Positions 43,522 to 51,302 of a stretch of 64,000 nucleotides of DNA are shown here, in pieces; position 1 is the first letter of the stretch; each line of letters opens with the position of its first letter. The notes beneath the pieces were generated by a model. It saw nothing but the letters and a program-made list of their open reading frames with translations. It was not told where the DNA came from and did not search any database. The DNA is from Streptomyces sp. RPT161 (lineage in GTDB: Bacteria > Actinomycetota > Actinomycetes > Streptomycetales > Streptomycetaceae). The position numbers and the translations under genes are program-made. The DNA lies in contig NZ_JAPZVN010000025.1 in assembly GCF_027533845.1 (NCBI RefSeq), positions 1-64,000 of the forward strand, written 5' to 3'.

Positions 43522-44537
43522 CCCGGTACTGGTCGGTGGTCGCGGGGCTGCTCGTCCTGCTGTTCGCGGTCGCCACGTTCGGGGTCGCTCTCGGTTCGGT
43601 GGCGGTGCCGCCCGGACAGGTCTGGCGGATCCTGCTGCACAGACTGGCGCCGCCGCTGGTCGGCGCCGACTGGCCGCAGGTCCGGGACACCATCGTGGTG
43701 GGCGTCCGACTGCCCAGAGTGCTGCTCGGCGGGACTGTGGGGGCGGGGCTGTCGGTCTGCGGGATGGCACTTCAGGCCCTGGTGCGCAATCCACTCGCGG
43801 ACCCGGCACTGCTCGGCGTCTCCTCCGGGGCGAGCGTGGGCGCGGTGTTGGTGGTTGTCTGCGGAGTCACCCTGTTCGGACAGTATTCGCTGTCCGCCGC
43901 CGCGTTTCTCGGTGGGCTGGTCGCGTTGCTGGTGGTCTACGCTCTGGCGCGATCGGGCGGTCGGATGACGACGGTACGGCTGATCCTGGCCGGGGTGGCC
44001 ACCGCCCAGGTGCTGTCGGCGGTGGCCAGCTTGCTGATCGTGACGTCCGGCCAACCGCAGCAGGCACAGGCCGCGTTGCAGTGGATGCTGGGTGGGCTGG
44101 GCGGCACCGGCTGGGACGGTCTGTGGCTGCCCGCGGTCGCCGTGCTGGCCGGCACCGTCGTACTGCTGGGGACGGCCAGGCAACTCAACCTGCTGCTGGC
44201 CGGGGAGGAGGCCGCCGCGGCGCTCGGCCTGGACGTCGGCCGCTTCCGTGGCCTGTTGTTCGTGCTGTGCGCCCTGTTGACCGGGGTGATGGTGGCGGTC
44301 AGTGGCGCGATCGGGTTCGTCGGCCTGATGATGCCGCACATTACCCGGCTGCTGGTCGGTGCCAACCACCGGCGCGCCCTGCCTGTCGCCGCGCTGCTCG
44401 GCGCGGTCTTCCTGATCGCCGCCGACCTGCTCGCCAGGACGGTGATCCGCCCCGAGGAGATACCTGTCGGCATCGTCACGGCGCTGGTCGGCGGCCCTGC
44501 CTTCCTGTGGCTGATGTACCGCAGGGGGCTGGCATGA
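43518..44537 (+). CDS. FecCD/BtuC-type ABC transporter permease
   Basis: This 339-residue permease has about ten membrane helices with the FecCD signatures: RLPRVLLGGTVGAGLSVCG, NPLADPALLGVSSGA, and the coupling helix region GAIGFVGLMMPHITRLLVG. It overlaps the genes on both sides by 4 bases (ATGA), so the three are translated together. It forms the membrane channel of the corrinoid importer. Confidence 0.93.
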   Translation: MTRYWSVVAGLLVLLFAVATFGVALGSVAVPPGQVWRILLHRLAPPLVGADWPQVRDTIVVGVRLPRVLLGGTVGAGLSVCGMALQALVRNPLADPALLGVSSGASVGAVLVVVCGVTLFGQYSLSAAAFLGGLVALLVVYALARSGGRMTTVRLILAGVATAQVLSAVASLLIVTSGQPQQAQAALQWMLGGLGGTGWDGLWLPAVAVLAGTVVLLGTARQLNLLLAGEEAAAALGLDVGRFRGLLFVLCALLTGVMVAVSGAIGFVGLMMPHITRLLVGANHRRALPVAALLGAVFLIAADLLARTVIRPEEIPVGIVTALVGGPAFLWLMYRRGLA

Positions 44538-45298
44538 GCGAGCTGTGTACGGAGTCGGTGACCGTGCTCGCGGGCGGGCGCGCACTGGTCGACGCGGTCT
44601 CGCTGCGGGCCGGGCCGGGCGAGGTGCTGGGACTGGTCGGCCCCAACGGCGCCGGGAAGTCAACCCTGTTGCGTACCTGCTACCGGGCGCTGCGGCCGAC
44701 ATCCGGACGGGTGTTGTTGGACGGCGAGGACGTCTGGCGGATGCCCGGGCGGCGGTTTGCCCGCGGGCTGGCCGCGGTGCTTCAGGAGACGCCGGCGGAC
44801 TTCCAACTGACGGTGCGCGACGTGGTGTTGATGGGGCGTGCGCCGTACCAGCGTGCCTTCCACGGCGAGGGCCGAGAGGACCGGCAGGCCGTTGGCACCG
44901 CTCTGGAGGCCTTGGGCGTTGCCGAACTGGCCGAGCGGCGCTTCGATCGGCTCTCCGGCGGCGAGAAGCAGCGGGTGCTGATCGCCAGGGCGCTGGCCCA
45001 GCAGCCGTCGGTGATGGTGCTGGACGAGCCGACCAACCATCTCGACCTGCGCCACCAGCTCGACGCCCTCCTGTTGGTAAGGAAGTTGGGGGTCACGGCC
45101 GTCATCGCGCTGCATGACCTCAATCTGGCGGCCGCGTTCTGCGATCGCGTCTGTGTGCTGCGCGGCGGTCGGCTGCTGGCCGCCGGGACCCCGGAGGCGG
45201 TGCTCACTCCGCGACTGATCGCCGACGTCTACGGAGTGGCCGCGGAAGCCACCCGGCATCCGCGTACCGGGAAGTTGAACATCGTCGTGCTTCCGTAG
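44534..45298 (+). CDS. BtuD/FecE-type ABC transporter ATP-binding protein
   Basis: This 254-residue ATPase has Walker [10 protein letters not shown], the signature LSGGEKQR, Walker [13 protein letters not shown] and the H-loop in IALHDLNLA. It energises import by the adjacent permease and binding protein. Its ATG overlaps the permease stop in ATGA. Confidence 0.94.
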   Translation: MSELCTESVTVLAGGRALVDAVSLRAGPGEVLGLVGPNGAGKSTLLRTCYRALRPTSGRVLLDGEDVWRMPGRRFARGLAAVLQETPADFQLTVRDVVLMGRAPYQRAFHGEGREDRQAVGTALEALGVAELAERRFDRLSGGEKQRVLIARALAQQPSVMVLDEPTNHLDLRHQLDALLLVRKLGVTAVIALHDLNLAAAFCDRVCVLRGGRLLAAGTPEAVLTPRLIADVYGVAAEATRHPRTGKLNIVVLP

Positions 45299-45472
45299 GT
45301 GGGCGAACGTGGTCGCTCGCAACACGTGATCCCGGCGCTGGCTGGGCCTCCGGCTGCCCTGCCGGAGGCCGAACTCTTTTGACGCCAGTACCAGGCCCGG
45401 CGACGGGTCGGAGCCGGCCGCCGAGGCTCGCGCCAGTGGGCCGATCCCAGGGCCGGACCTCGCGGGCACGCG

Positions 45473-45495
45473 ATGGAAATGGAATCCATTTCCAT
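45473..45495. promoter_or_regulatory. Zur box before zinc-free L32
   Basis: A perfect 23-bp palindrome with 11-bp arms (ATGGAAATGGA and its complement) around a central A lies 39 bp before the L32 start. The ATGGAAATG...CATTTCCAT half-sites match actinobacterial Zur boxes (TGaAAatGattTTCAttTtCA type). The downstream genes are textbook Zur targets. Zinc-loaded Zur would repress; zinc starvation would release. The flanking 45299-45472 shows no gene. Confidence 0.85.
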
Positions 45496-45534
45496 GTACG
45501 CTCGGGGCTCCACACTCCGAGGAGGACTGGTCCC

Positions 45535-45705
45535 ATGGCCGTGCCGAAGCGCAGGATGTCCCGCAGCAACACCCGTCATCGCCGGGCACAGTGGAAGGCC
45601 AGTCGGCCGGACCTGGTGCCCATCACGGTCGACGGCTCGGTCTACCAGGTGCCGCGCAGGCTGGTGAAGGCGTACCAGCGCGGCCTGCTCGACCCGAGGG
45701 ACTGA
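45535..45705 (+). CDS. rpmF: 50S ribosomal protein L32, cysteine-free (zinc-independent) paralogue
   Basis: This 56-residue protein begins [20 protein letters not shown], the invariant L32 start. Standard L32 has two CxxC pairs holding zinc; this copy has no cysteine at all, the C-minus form that replaces the zinc form under zinc limitation and frees zinc. The gene lies just after a Zur box and 7 bp before a zinc-chaperone GTPase gene. The ATG has GGAGGA in front. Confidence 0.95.
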   Translation: MAVPKRRMSRSNTRHRRAQWKASRPDLVPITVDGSVYQVPRRLVKAYQRGLLDPRD

Positions 45706-45712
45706 CCGCACC

Positions 45713-46897
45713 GTGGCACTGCCCCTCCCCGTGATCGTGCTGTCCGGCTTTCTCGGTTCCGGCAAGACCACCATGCTCAACCACCTGCTGAGCAACCGAG
45801 AGGGCCTGCGGGTGGCCGTCATCGTCAACGACATGAGCGAGATCAACATCGACGCCGCGCTGGTACGCGGAGGCGATGCCGCCCTGTCGCGCACCGAGGA
45901 ACGTCTCGTGGAGATGACCAACGGATGCATCTGCTGCACGCTCAGGGACGACCTGCTGGAGGAGGTCGACCGGCTGGCGCGTGAGGGCCGGTTCGACTAC
46001 CTGCTCATCGAGTCGAGCGGCATCTCCGAGCCGATGCCGGTCGCGGCGACGTTCGCCTTCCCCCGCGATGACGGCGCCACGCTGGGGGACGTGGCTCGAC
46101 TGGACACCATGGTCACCGTCGTCGACGCCGCGAACTTCCTGCCCGAGCTGACCACCGGGGACGCACTCGTCGAGCGCGGCCTGGACCAGTACGAGGACGA
46201 CGAGCGCACTGTCAGTGACCTGTTGGTGGACCAGATCGAGTTCGCCGACGTCATCGTGCTCAACAAGCTGGACCTGGTGGACGAGAACCAGGCCGCCACC
46301 CTGCGCGCAGCGCTGACCAGGCTCAATCCCGCCGCGCGGATCGTGTCCGCGCGGTACGGACGGGTGGCTCCGGCGGACGTGCTGGGCACCAACCGCTTCG
46401 ATCTGGAACGCGCGCAGCAAGCTCCCGGCTGGGTAATGGAGTTGAACGGCGACCACGTCCCGGAGACCGAGGAGTACGGGATCTCCAGCACCGTCTTCCG
46501 CGCCGACCGGGCGTTCCACCCCGGCAGGCTCTGGGAGTTCGTCACCAGCGGCCTGGACAGCGGGGCGTACGGCGACATCCTCCGCTCGAAGGGCTTCTTC
46601 TGGCTCGCCAGCCGCCCGCACCTGACAGGCATCTGGTCACAGGCCGGCGCGGTCGCCCGTTTCGAACCCTCGGGCACGCGGGACGCGCACACCGAGCAGG
46701 GCCAGGAACTCGTCTTCATCGGCACCGGGCTACGGCCCGAAGCCCTGCACAGCGCCCTCACCGCGTGCCTCGCGGCCGACGATGACCCCGTCGCGGCCTA
46801 CGACCCTTTCCCCGCCTGGGACTTGCTCGGCGGGGACGGCGCGGTCTGCGACCATGAGGACACCGTCCTGGTGGCTTCCGGTGATCAGGCGGGCTGA
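45713..46897 (+). CDS. CobW/ZNG1-family GTPase metallochaperone
   Basis: This 394-residue protein is a COG0523 GTPase: Walker A SGFLGSGKTT, the metal motif GCICC (72-75), the Glu-containing LIESSGISEP and the guanine motif LNKLDL, followed by a CobW C-terminal domain. COG0523 proteins deliver metals; with a Zur box and C-minus L32 immediately upstream, this one is almost surely a zinc chaperone made under zinc starvation. It starts at GTG 45713. No cobalamin synthesis role is suggested despite the B12 transporter nearby. Confidence 0.92.
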   Translation: MALPLPVIVLSGFLGSGKTTMLNHLLSNREGLRVAVIVNDMSEINIDAALVRGGDAALSRTEERLVEMTNGCICCTLRDDLLEEVDRLAREGRFDYLLIESSGISEPMPVAATFAFPRDDGATLGDVARLDTMVTVVDAANFLPELTTGDALVERGLDQYEDDERTVSDLLVDQIEFADVIVLNKLDLVDENQAATLRAALTRLNPAARIVSARYGRVAPADVLGTNRFDLERAQQAPGWVMELNGDHVPETEEYGISSTVFRADRAFHPGRLWEFVTSGLDSGAYGDILRSKGFFWLASRPHLTGIWSQAGAVARFEPSGTRDAHTEQGQELVFIGTGLRPEALHSALTACLAADDDPVAAYDPFPAWDLLGGDGAVCDHEDTVLVASGDQAG

Positions 46898-47215
46898 CGA
46901 GACCGCCTTGTCGAAGAACGGCGGTAGCCGGTCGACGAACTCGCCCGGCGCCACGATCATCGACCGGCCGCGGAACGCGCAGTCGATGAACAACTCCAGG
47001 TGCATCATCGTCTTGTTGGCCACGGACGTGGTCAACCCGGCGTGCCAGTCATAGCCGTTGAGCGAGGCGACGGACTCGTTGGCGATCACCGTCTGCCCCA
47101 GCGTGGGACTGGCCCCACCCGGGCAGGGCGTGTTGTAGTTCGCGTGCTCGTAGAGGGCGTAGTAGCCCTCCGGGCAGGTGTCCCGGCCAGCGGTATGGAC
47201 GCACCGCACGGGCAT
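46730..47215 (-). CDS. Peptidase inhibitor I36-like protein, overlapping the zinc chaperone gene
   Basis: This protein of up to 161 residues has an I36/beta-gamma-crystallin-like domain: CPEGYYALYEHANY, SLNGYDWHAGLTTSVAN and ELFIDCAFRGRSMIVAPGEF, with conserved cysteines. AGGAG lies six bases before the ATG at 47215. Two oddities: no signal peptide, although I36 inhibitors are normally secreted, and after ARLITGS the frame continues 168 bp antisense into the 3' end of the zinc chaperone gene. That tail looks like antisense readthrough rather than designed sequence, so the original stop may have been lost. Confidence 0.65.
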   Translation of the reverse strand: MPVRCVHTAGRDTCPEGYYALYEHANYNTPCPGGASPTLGQTVIANESVASLNGYDWHAGLTTSVANKTMMHLELFIDCAFRGRSMIVAPGEFVDRLPPFFDKAVSSARLITGSHQDGVLMVADRAVPAEQVPGGERVVGRDGVIVGREARGEGAVQGFGP

Positions 47216-47675
47216 GGCGAGCTCCTGGGTGTTGGTGACACGACTCGCTGAAGGGCCCACGAACGACTTCGTGGGTCCTTCGGTCCGCACCAACTCTTGC
47301 CGAGGATGTGCCGGGCGGCGCGAGACACTCGCCCAATCGGGGGATCCGCGCCCCGAGAAATCCGCTTCCCGGCTCAGGCAGGGCTCACCGCACCCGCCGA
47401 CGAATCGCACCCCACCAGGAGTGCCCGGCCTTGACGAGTGCGGAACGTTCACCAGCCGACCCACCGGCCATGCCCCGGCGCCAGCCGTCAGTGAGTGGCA
47501 CCCGGGTAGTGCCCTGGATGGCCCAGCCCGCAGACGGCGGGGCCGTCCCGTGGTCCTTACTCCCTTGGAGTGTTTCTGGAGGGTAAAGATGACGGAATTA
47601 CAGTGCGCGGCGGATGGTGTGTTGTGGTGCCATAGTGCGCGTCGAGGTCCGCGTGATTCGCATGAGAGGACTGTC
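47216..47675. other. Intergenic region with a strong stem-loop
   Basis: Between the I36-like gene and the S53 peptidase gene I find no supported gene. AAGGGCCCACGAA (47251-47263) and TTCGTGGGTCCTT (47268-47280) form a 13-bp stem with one G-U pair and a CGAC loop, 36 bp upstream of the I36 start on its transcript. It could be a 5' leader attenuator, an mRNA-stability element, or a terminator for leftward transcription. A CATAGT hexamer at 47631 is a weak -10 candidate for the peptidase. Confidence 0.6.
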
Positions 47676-48992
47676 ATGAACCTGACTTTTTCGCGGCGTC
47701 TTAGGCTGCTCGCGGGTGCCGCCCTCTCCGCCGCGCTGGCCTTCGCTCCAGCCATGGGCACGTACGCGACCGCCGGCCCGGCGCGCACCGTACCGGCCCC
47801 GCAGGCCGGGCCGCAGCGAGCGAAGGACGCGAACCCGGTGTTCAGCGCACCGGTGAGCACCAGCGAATGCCGTAAGCGGATCGGCCGCGGCTGCTACTCA
47901 CCCCTCCAGTACCGCGCCGCCTACGACTTGGCGCCGCTGTTCGCCAAGGGAATCACCGGCAAGGGGCGAACGATCGTCATCGTGGACTCGTTCGGCTCAC
48001 CCACCATCCAGCACGACCTGGATGTCTTCGACCGGCAGTGGGGTTTGCCGAACACCGCCGTCGACGTCGTCAAATGGGGCAAGGTACCGCCGTTCAACCC
48101 CAAGGACCCCGACCAGAACGGCTGGGCGGACGAAACCACCCTTGATGTCGAGGCCGCCCACGCTATGGCACCCGGCGCACACATCGTGCTCGTGGAAACC
48201 GCCGTCGCCGAGACCGAAGGCCCCGTTGGCGTGCCGGAGATGATGAGCGCGATCAACCATCTCGTCAACGAAGGCAAGGGCGATGTCGTCTCGATGAGCT
48301 GGGCCACCAGCGAGGCCGAGTTCCCCGGCTTCGCCCAGGGCGACTACACCAGCCTGACCACGCTCCGGTACGCCTTCGCCAACGCGGCCCGGCACGGTGT
48401 GACGCTCACCGCCAGCTCCGGCGACGGCGGCGGGCACGCCAACCGGCTCGACTCCGCCTGGCCCGCCGGTGACCCGCTGGTCACCGCCGTCGGCGGCACC
48501 GAACTCCACCTGGACGACGCAGGCAAGCGCATCGCACCCGACAGTGCCTGGTCGGGCAGTGGCGGAGACCACTCCAAGGTGTTCGCCCGCCCCACCTACC
48601 AGTACCCCGTGCGCAACGTCGTCGGCGCACACCGCGGCACCCCGGACATCAGCATGGCCGCATCAACCAACGGCGCCCTGTGGCTGTACTCCAGCTATGA
48701 CCCGACCCGGGTCGGCTGGACCGCGGGCGGCAACGGCACCAGTGAGGCATCGCCGTTGTTCGCCGGCATCGTGGCGCTGGCCGACCAGGCAGCCGGGCAC
48801 CGGCTCGGCGTCATCGACCGGCTCCTGTACCGCCTCTACGGCCACTCGCGCACCGGCCTCGTGGACGTCACCACCGGTCGCACCGGTCCCGGTGGTTTCT
48901 CCGCCGGGCCCGGATACGACCAGGCGACCGGCCTCGGCACGGTTGACGCCAATCTGCTCGTGCACGCTCTGGCCCGGCGGTCGGCGAGTTGA
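47676..48992 (+). CDS. Secreted S53-family (sedolisin-like) peptidase
   Basis: This 438-residue protein has a signal peptide (SRRLRLLAGAALSAALAFAPA) and a sedolisin catalytic domain. The triad is Glu153 and Asp157 (DETTLDVEAAHA) with Ser356 in GGNGTSEASPLFAG; Asp250 (SSGDGG) is the oxyanion residue; GPGYDQATGLGTVD forms the calcium site. Unlike kumamolisin-type enzymes it lacks the usual N-terminal activation domain of about 180 residues, having only about 40 residues between signal and catalytic part. AGAGGA precedes the ATG. It should be an acid-active endopeptidase outside the cell. Confidence 0.9.
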   Translation: MNLTFSRRLRLLAGAALSAALAFAPAMGTYATAGPARTVPAPQAGPQRAKDANPVFSAPVSTSECRKRIGRGCYSPLQYRAAYDLAPLFAKGITGKGRTIVIVDSFGSPTIQHDLDVFDRQWGLPNTAVDVVKWGKVPPFNPKDPDQNGWADETTLDVEAAHAMAPGAHIVLVETAVAETEGPVGVPEMMSAINHLVNEGKGDVVSMSWATSEAEFPGFAQGDYTSLTTLRYAFANAARHGVTLTASSGDGGGHANRLDSAWPAGDPLVTAVGGTELHLDDAGKRIAPDSAWSGSGGDHSKVFARPTYQYPVRNVVGAHRGTPDISMAASTNGALWLYSSYDPTRVGWTAGGNGTSEASPLFAGIVALADQAAGHRLGVIDRLLYRLYGHSRTGLVDVTTGRTGPGGFSAGPGYDQATGLGTVDANLLVHALARRSAS

Positions 48993-49619
48993 GGGTGCTG
49001 CCGCTGCCTTCCTGACCGGCGCCCGTGAACCAGCACGTCAACCAGCTGACGAGCCCGTTCATCCCAGCAGTGGCTGCTGTTCCACAACGAAATCAGCCGC
49101 CGGACACGGCCGCGTGAAGGCGTCATCCGCCGTGCGAACCACGGGCGGAAACCACCAGGCCCCGGGCCCTCGCCGAAGTCGTCCAGCTCCACCGCGCCTT
49201 GGTGGAGCTGGACGACTTCGTGGCATGACCTCGGTCACCAACCTTGTGTTGATGCGTTCCAGCAGGCATGATGCGCGCACAGCCCGGCCGTTGCACCTCG
49301 GCCGCGGAACTGGATGTGGGGCGTGGCCAGTTGCCGTTCGTGTGGTGCAGGCAACGTCCCACTCCGTCCGTGCCGAAGTCCCGTTCGGGTAGGGGACATT
49401 ACTGGCGGCGGTGAGGAAACTTCGGATACGAGGCAGGCCGCTGAGTACGCGAAGTGTGGTAAACCGCCGTAAGGTGTCCGCCAGTGGGTGCGCGGTCGTG
49501 GCCCTGCCTGTGTGGACAAGGCGCCATGAACGAGTGCACGCGAAGGGGGGCACGGGTTCCCGCTGTGGACGGCGCGGACCCGCGTTGACAACCGCTACGA
49601 ACGAATGAGGAACACGACG
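48993..49619. other. Intergenic region with a 20-bp perfect hairpin
   Basis: No intact gene is evident in these 627 bp. CGAAGTCGTCCAGCTCCACC (49174-49193) is followed after the 7-base loop GCGCCTT by its exact complement (49201-49220). A 20-bp perfect stem exceeds a normal terminator. Rightward through it a short frame reads ALAEVVQLHRALVELDDFVA and stops, like the C-terminus of a lost gene. The remainder to 49619 shows only non-coding frames. Confidence 0.65.
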
Positions 49620-50276
49620 GTGGCAGCCACCTTCGACACACATGACGGTATTGAAACCACGATCTCGTTGCTGCAGGACGAGCTTCCCCGGTTGCAGGAG
49701 CAGCAGCAGACGCTGGAGAAGCAGCTCGCGGCGGTCACCGAAAGGGAGACCGCGGTCCGTGAGGCACTGCGCAGCCTCCAGACGTTGGCTTCCGCCGCGC
49801 CGGTCCCCGAAGTAGCCGCTGACCTGCGGAAGGCAGCAGCGGCCGCAGGGGTCACGGCAGCAGCGGAACAGCCGCGAGAGGTCGCGGTGCCTGCGCCCCG
49901 GCAGGCCGAGGAGCAGACCACCGAGGCCGCCGAAGAGGCCCCGGCCGACGCAAAGCCGGCCACTGCTCCCACCAAGGCACGGCGGTCCGCGGGCCGCGCC
50001 CGGAAGAAGGTCGCGAAGGCCGCCCAGGCCACCAAGAAGGCTCCGGCAGCCAAGGCCGCGAAGGTCGCCAAGCGGACCCGCGGGTTGAGCGAGAGCATCG
50101 TGACCTGCCTGGGCGAGGCCGACGGTCCGCTGCGGGCCGGTGAGGTCAACCAGGCGCTGGGCCGCGACAACACCTCCGGCAGCGTCAACTCCGTGCGCAC
50201 CGCGCTGGAGCGGCTGGCGGCGGCGTCCCGTGTGCAGCGTGCGGGCCGCGGGCTGTACCAGATCGCCAAGGGCTGA
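49620..50276 (+). CDS. Coiled-coil, lysine/alanine-rich protein with C-terminal winged-helix-like domain
   Basis: This 218-residue protein has an N-terminal coiled coil (ISLLQDELPRLQEQQQTLEK and following heptads, about 10-60), an Ala/Lys-rich linker resembling histone H1 tails (about 110-150; AGRARKKVAKAAQATKKAPA), and a C-terminal domain GLSESIVTCLGEADGPLRAGE ending RVQRAGRGLYQI, like a small winged helix. I favour the GTG at 49620, preceded by AGGAAC, over the ATG at 49605. The layout suggests a DNA-binding, nucleoid-associated-type protein; that is inference and I know no named family. Confidence 0.7.
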   Translation: MAATFDTHDGIETTISLLQDELPRLQEQQQTLEKQLAAVTERETAVREALRSLQTLASAAPVPEVAADLRKAAAAAGVTAAAEQPREVAVPAPRQAEEQTTEAAEEAPADAKPATAPTKARRSAGRARKKVAKAAQATKKAPAAKAAKVAKRTRGLSESIVTCLGEADGPLRAGEVNQALGRDNTSGSVNSVRTALERLAAASRVQRAGRGLYQIAKG

Positions 50277-50292
50277 TCCTCCGGCGGAGCAG

Positions 50293-50339
50293 GCCATCGC
50301 ACCGTGCGAGCGCGATGGCGTACCGGCCTTCGGGCCGGT
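50293..50339 (+). terminator. Double hairpin terminator
   Basis: GCCATCGC (50293-50300) pairs with GCGATGGC (50312-50319). Directly after, ACCGGCC-TTCG-GGCCGGT (50322-50339) forms a 7-bp stem with a stable cUUCGg tetraloop. Together they lie 17-63 bp after the stop of the coiled-coil protein gene. The rest of 50340-50586 shows no gene. Confidence 0.8.
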
Positions 50340-50586
50340 GGTGTCTTCGACGCCGGTGATGGACAGGGCGGCATGGTCGTGCCGCATCCCATGTCGCCCT
50401 GTCTGATTGGGGGCCGAACCCCCGTTGCATCGTGGCGACTTCCGCCGCGGCGGCCTCGGCCCTCATCACGGGGCACGCCCACCGGGCCGGTAGTGCCACG
50501 TCTGATCACCGCCAGCGGTGACCACCTCAACGCGGCAGGGTGGCCAGCGGTAACAGTCAACGCACCGCTGGAAGTGAGCCCCAAGC

Positions 50587-51288
50587 GTGAACCACTCCGC
50601 GCCGCACCGTGAGATGGAACCGGCGATCCTGTACTTCGGCACGCCCGTCGTCCTCATCAGCACGCTCAACCCCGATCAGACACCCAACCTCGCTCCCATG
50701 TCCTCGGCGTTCTGGTTGGGTTGGCGCGCGGTCCTGGGCATGGCGGCAAGTTCGCAGACCGTTCAGAACCTGCTGCGGACCGGTGAGTGCGTACTCAACC
50801 TGCCGTCGGCAACGCAGGCCGCGGCCGTCGACCGCCTCGCACGTACCACGGCAGCCGATCCGGTTCCACCCACCAAGCAGCGCCGCGGCTACCGCCACGA
50901 GCGCGACAAGTTCGGCACCGCGGGGCTGTCAGCCGTGGCGTCCGCGACGGTTGGACCGCCGCGTGCCCTGGAATGCCCTGTGCACCTGGAGGCGGTGCTC
51001 GCGGCCGTGCATCCGATGTCCGCGGATGACGAACAGCTGAACGGCCGGATCGTCACGATGGAAGTGCGAGTCCAGAAGGTCCATGTGCACCCCGGCATAG
51101 CCATGGACGGGACGGCCGACCGCGTCGACCCGGACAAGTGGCGGCCACTCGTCATGAGCTTCCAGAAGTTCTACGGCCTTGGCCCGCAGGTCCACCCCTC
51201 CACGCTCGCCGAGATCGACGAGGAGCTCTACCGCAGCCCCGACACCGAGCGGGCGCGTCTGGCCCCGGTGAGGGGCGCGCACCGCTAG
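50587..51288 (+). CDS. Flavin reductase-like FMN-binding split-barrel protein
   Basis: This 233-residue protein has the flavin-reductase-like domain: ILYFGTPVVLISTLNPDQTPNLA reads as the typical first strands (within PVVLISTLNPDQTPNLAPMS), followed by FWLGWRAVLGMAASSQT and VLNLPSA, and later AALxCPVHLE-like ALECPVHLEA. Members reduce FMN for partner monooxygenases or bind flavin stably. It starts at GTG 50587; the ATG at 50614 is a possible shorter start. It converges on the PBP gene 14 bp away. Confidence 0.85.
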   Translation: MNHSAPHREMEPAILYFGTPVVLISTLNPDQTPNLAPMSSAFWLGWRAVLGMAASSQTVQNLLRTGECVLNLPSATQAAAVDRLARTTAADPVPPTKQRRGYRHERDKFGTAGLSAVASATVGPPRALECPVHLEAVLAAVHPMSADDEQLNGRIVTMEVRVQKVHVHPGIAMDGTADRVDPDKWRPLVMSFQKFYGLGPQVHPSTLAEIDEELYRSPDTERARLAPVRGAHR

Positions 51289-51302
51289 TCAGTCGGCAGG
51301 CC

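Noticed and set aside
43457-44530. N-terminal extension of the ABC ATPase frame through the permease gene
   Set aside because: The ATPase start is fixed by the ATGA overlap at 44534; the upstream part is an out-of-frame shadow of the permease.
42421-44702. Two long minus-strand frames over the B12 transporter operon
   Set aside because: Opposite strongly supported ABC transporter genes; Gln/His/Arg-rich with no family features.
41609-46897. Cobalamin biosynthesis cluster
   Set aside because: The CobW-family protein belongs to the Zur unit, and no cobalamin-synthesis enzyme is present; only uptake is supported.
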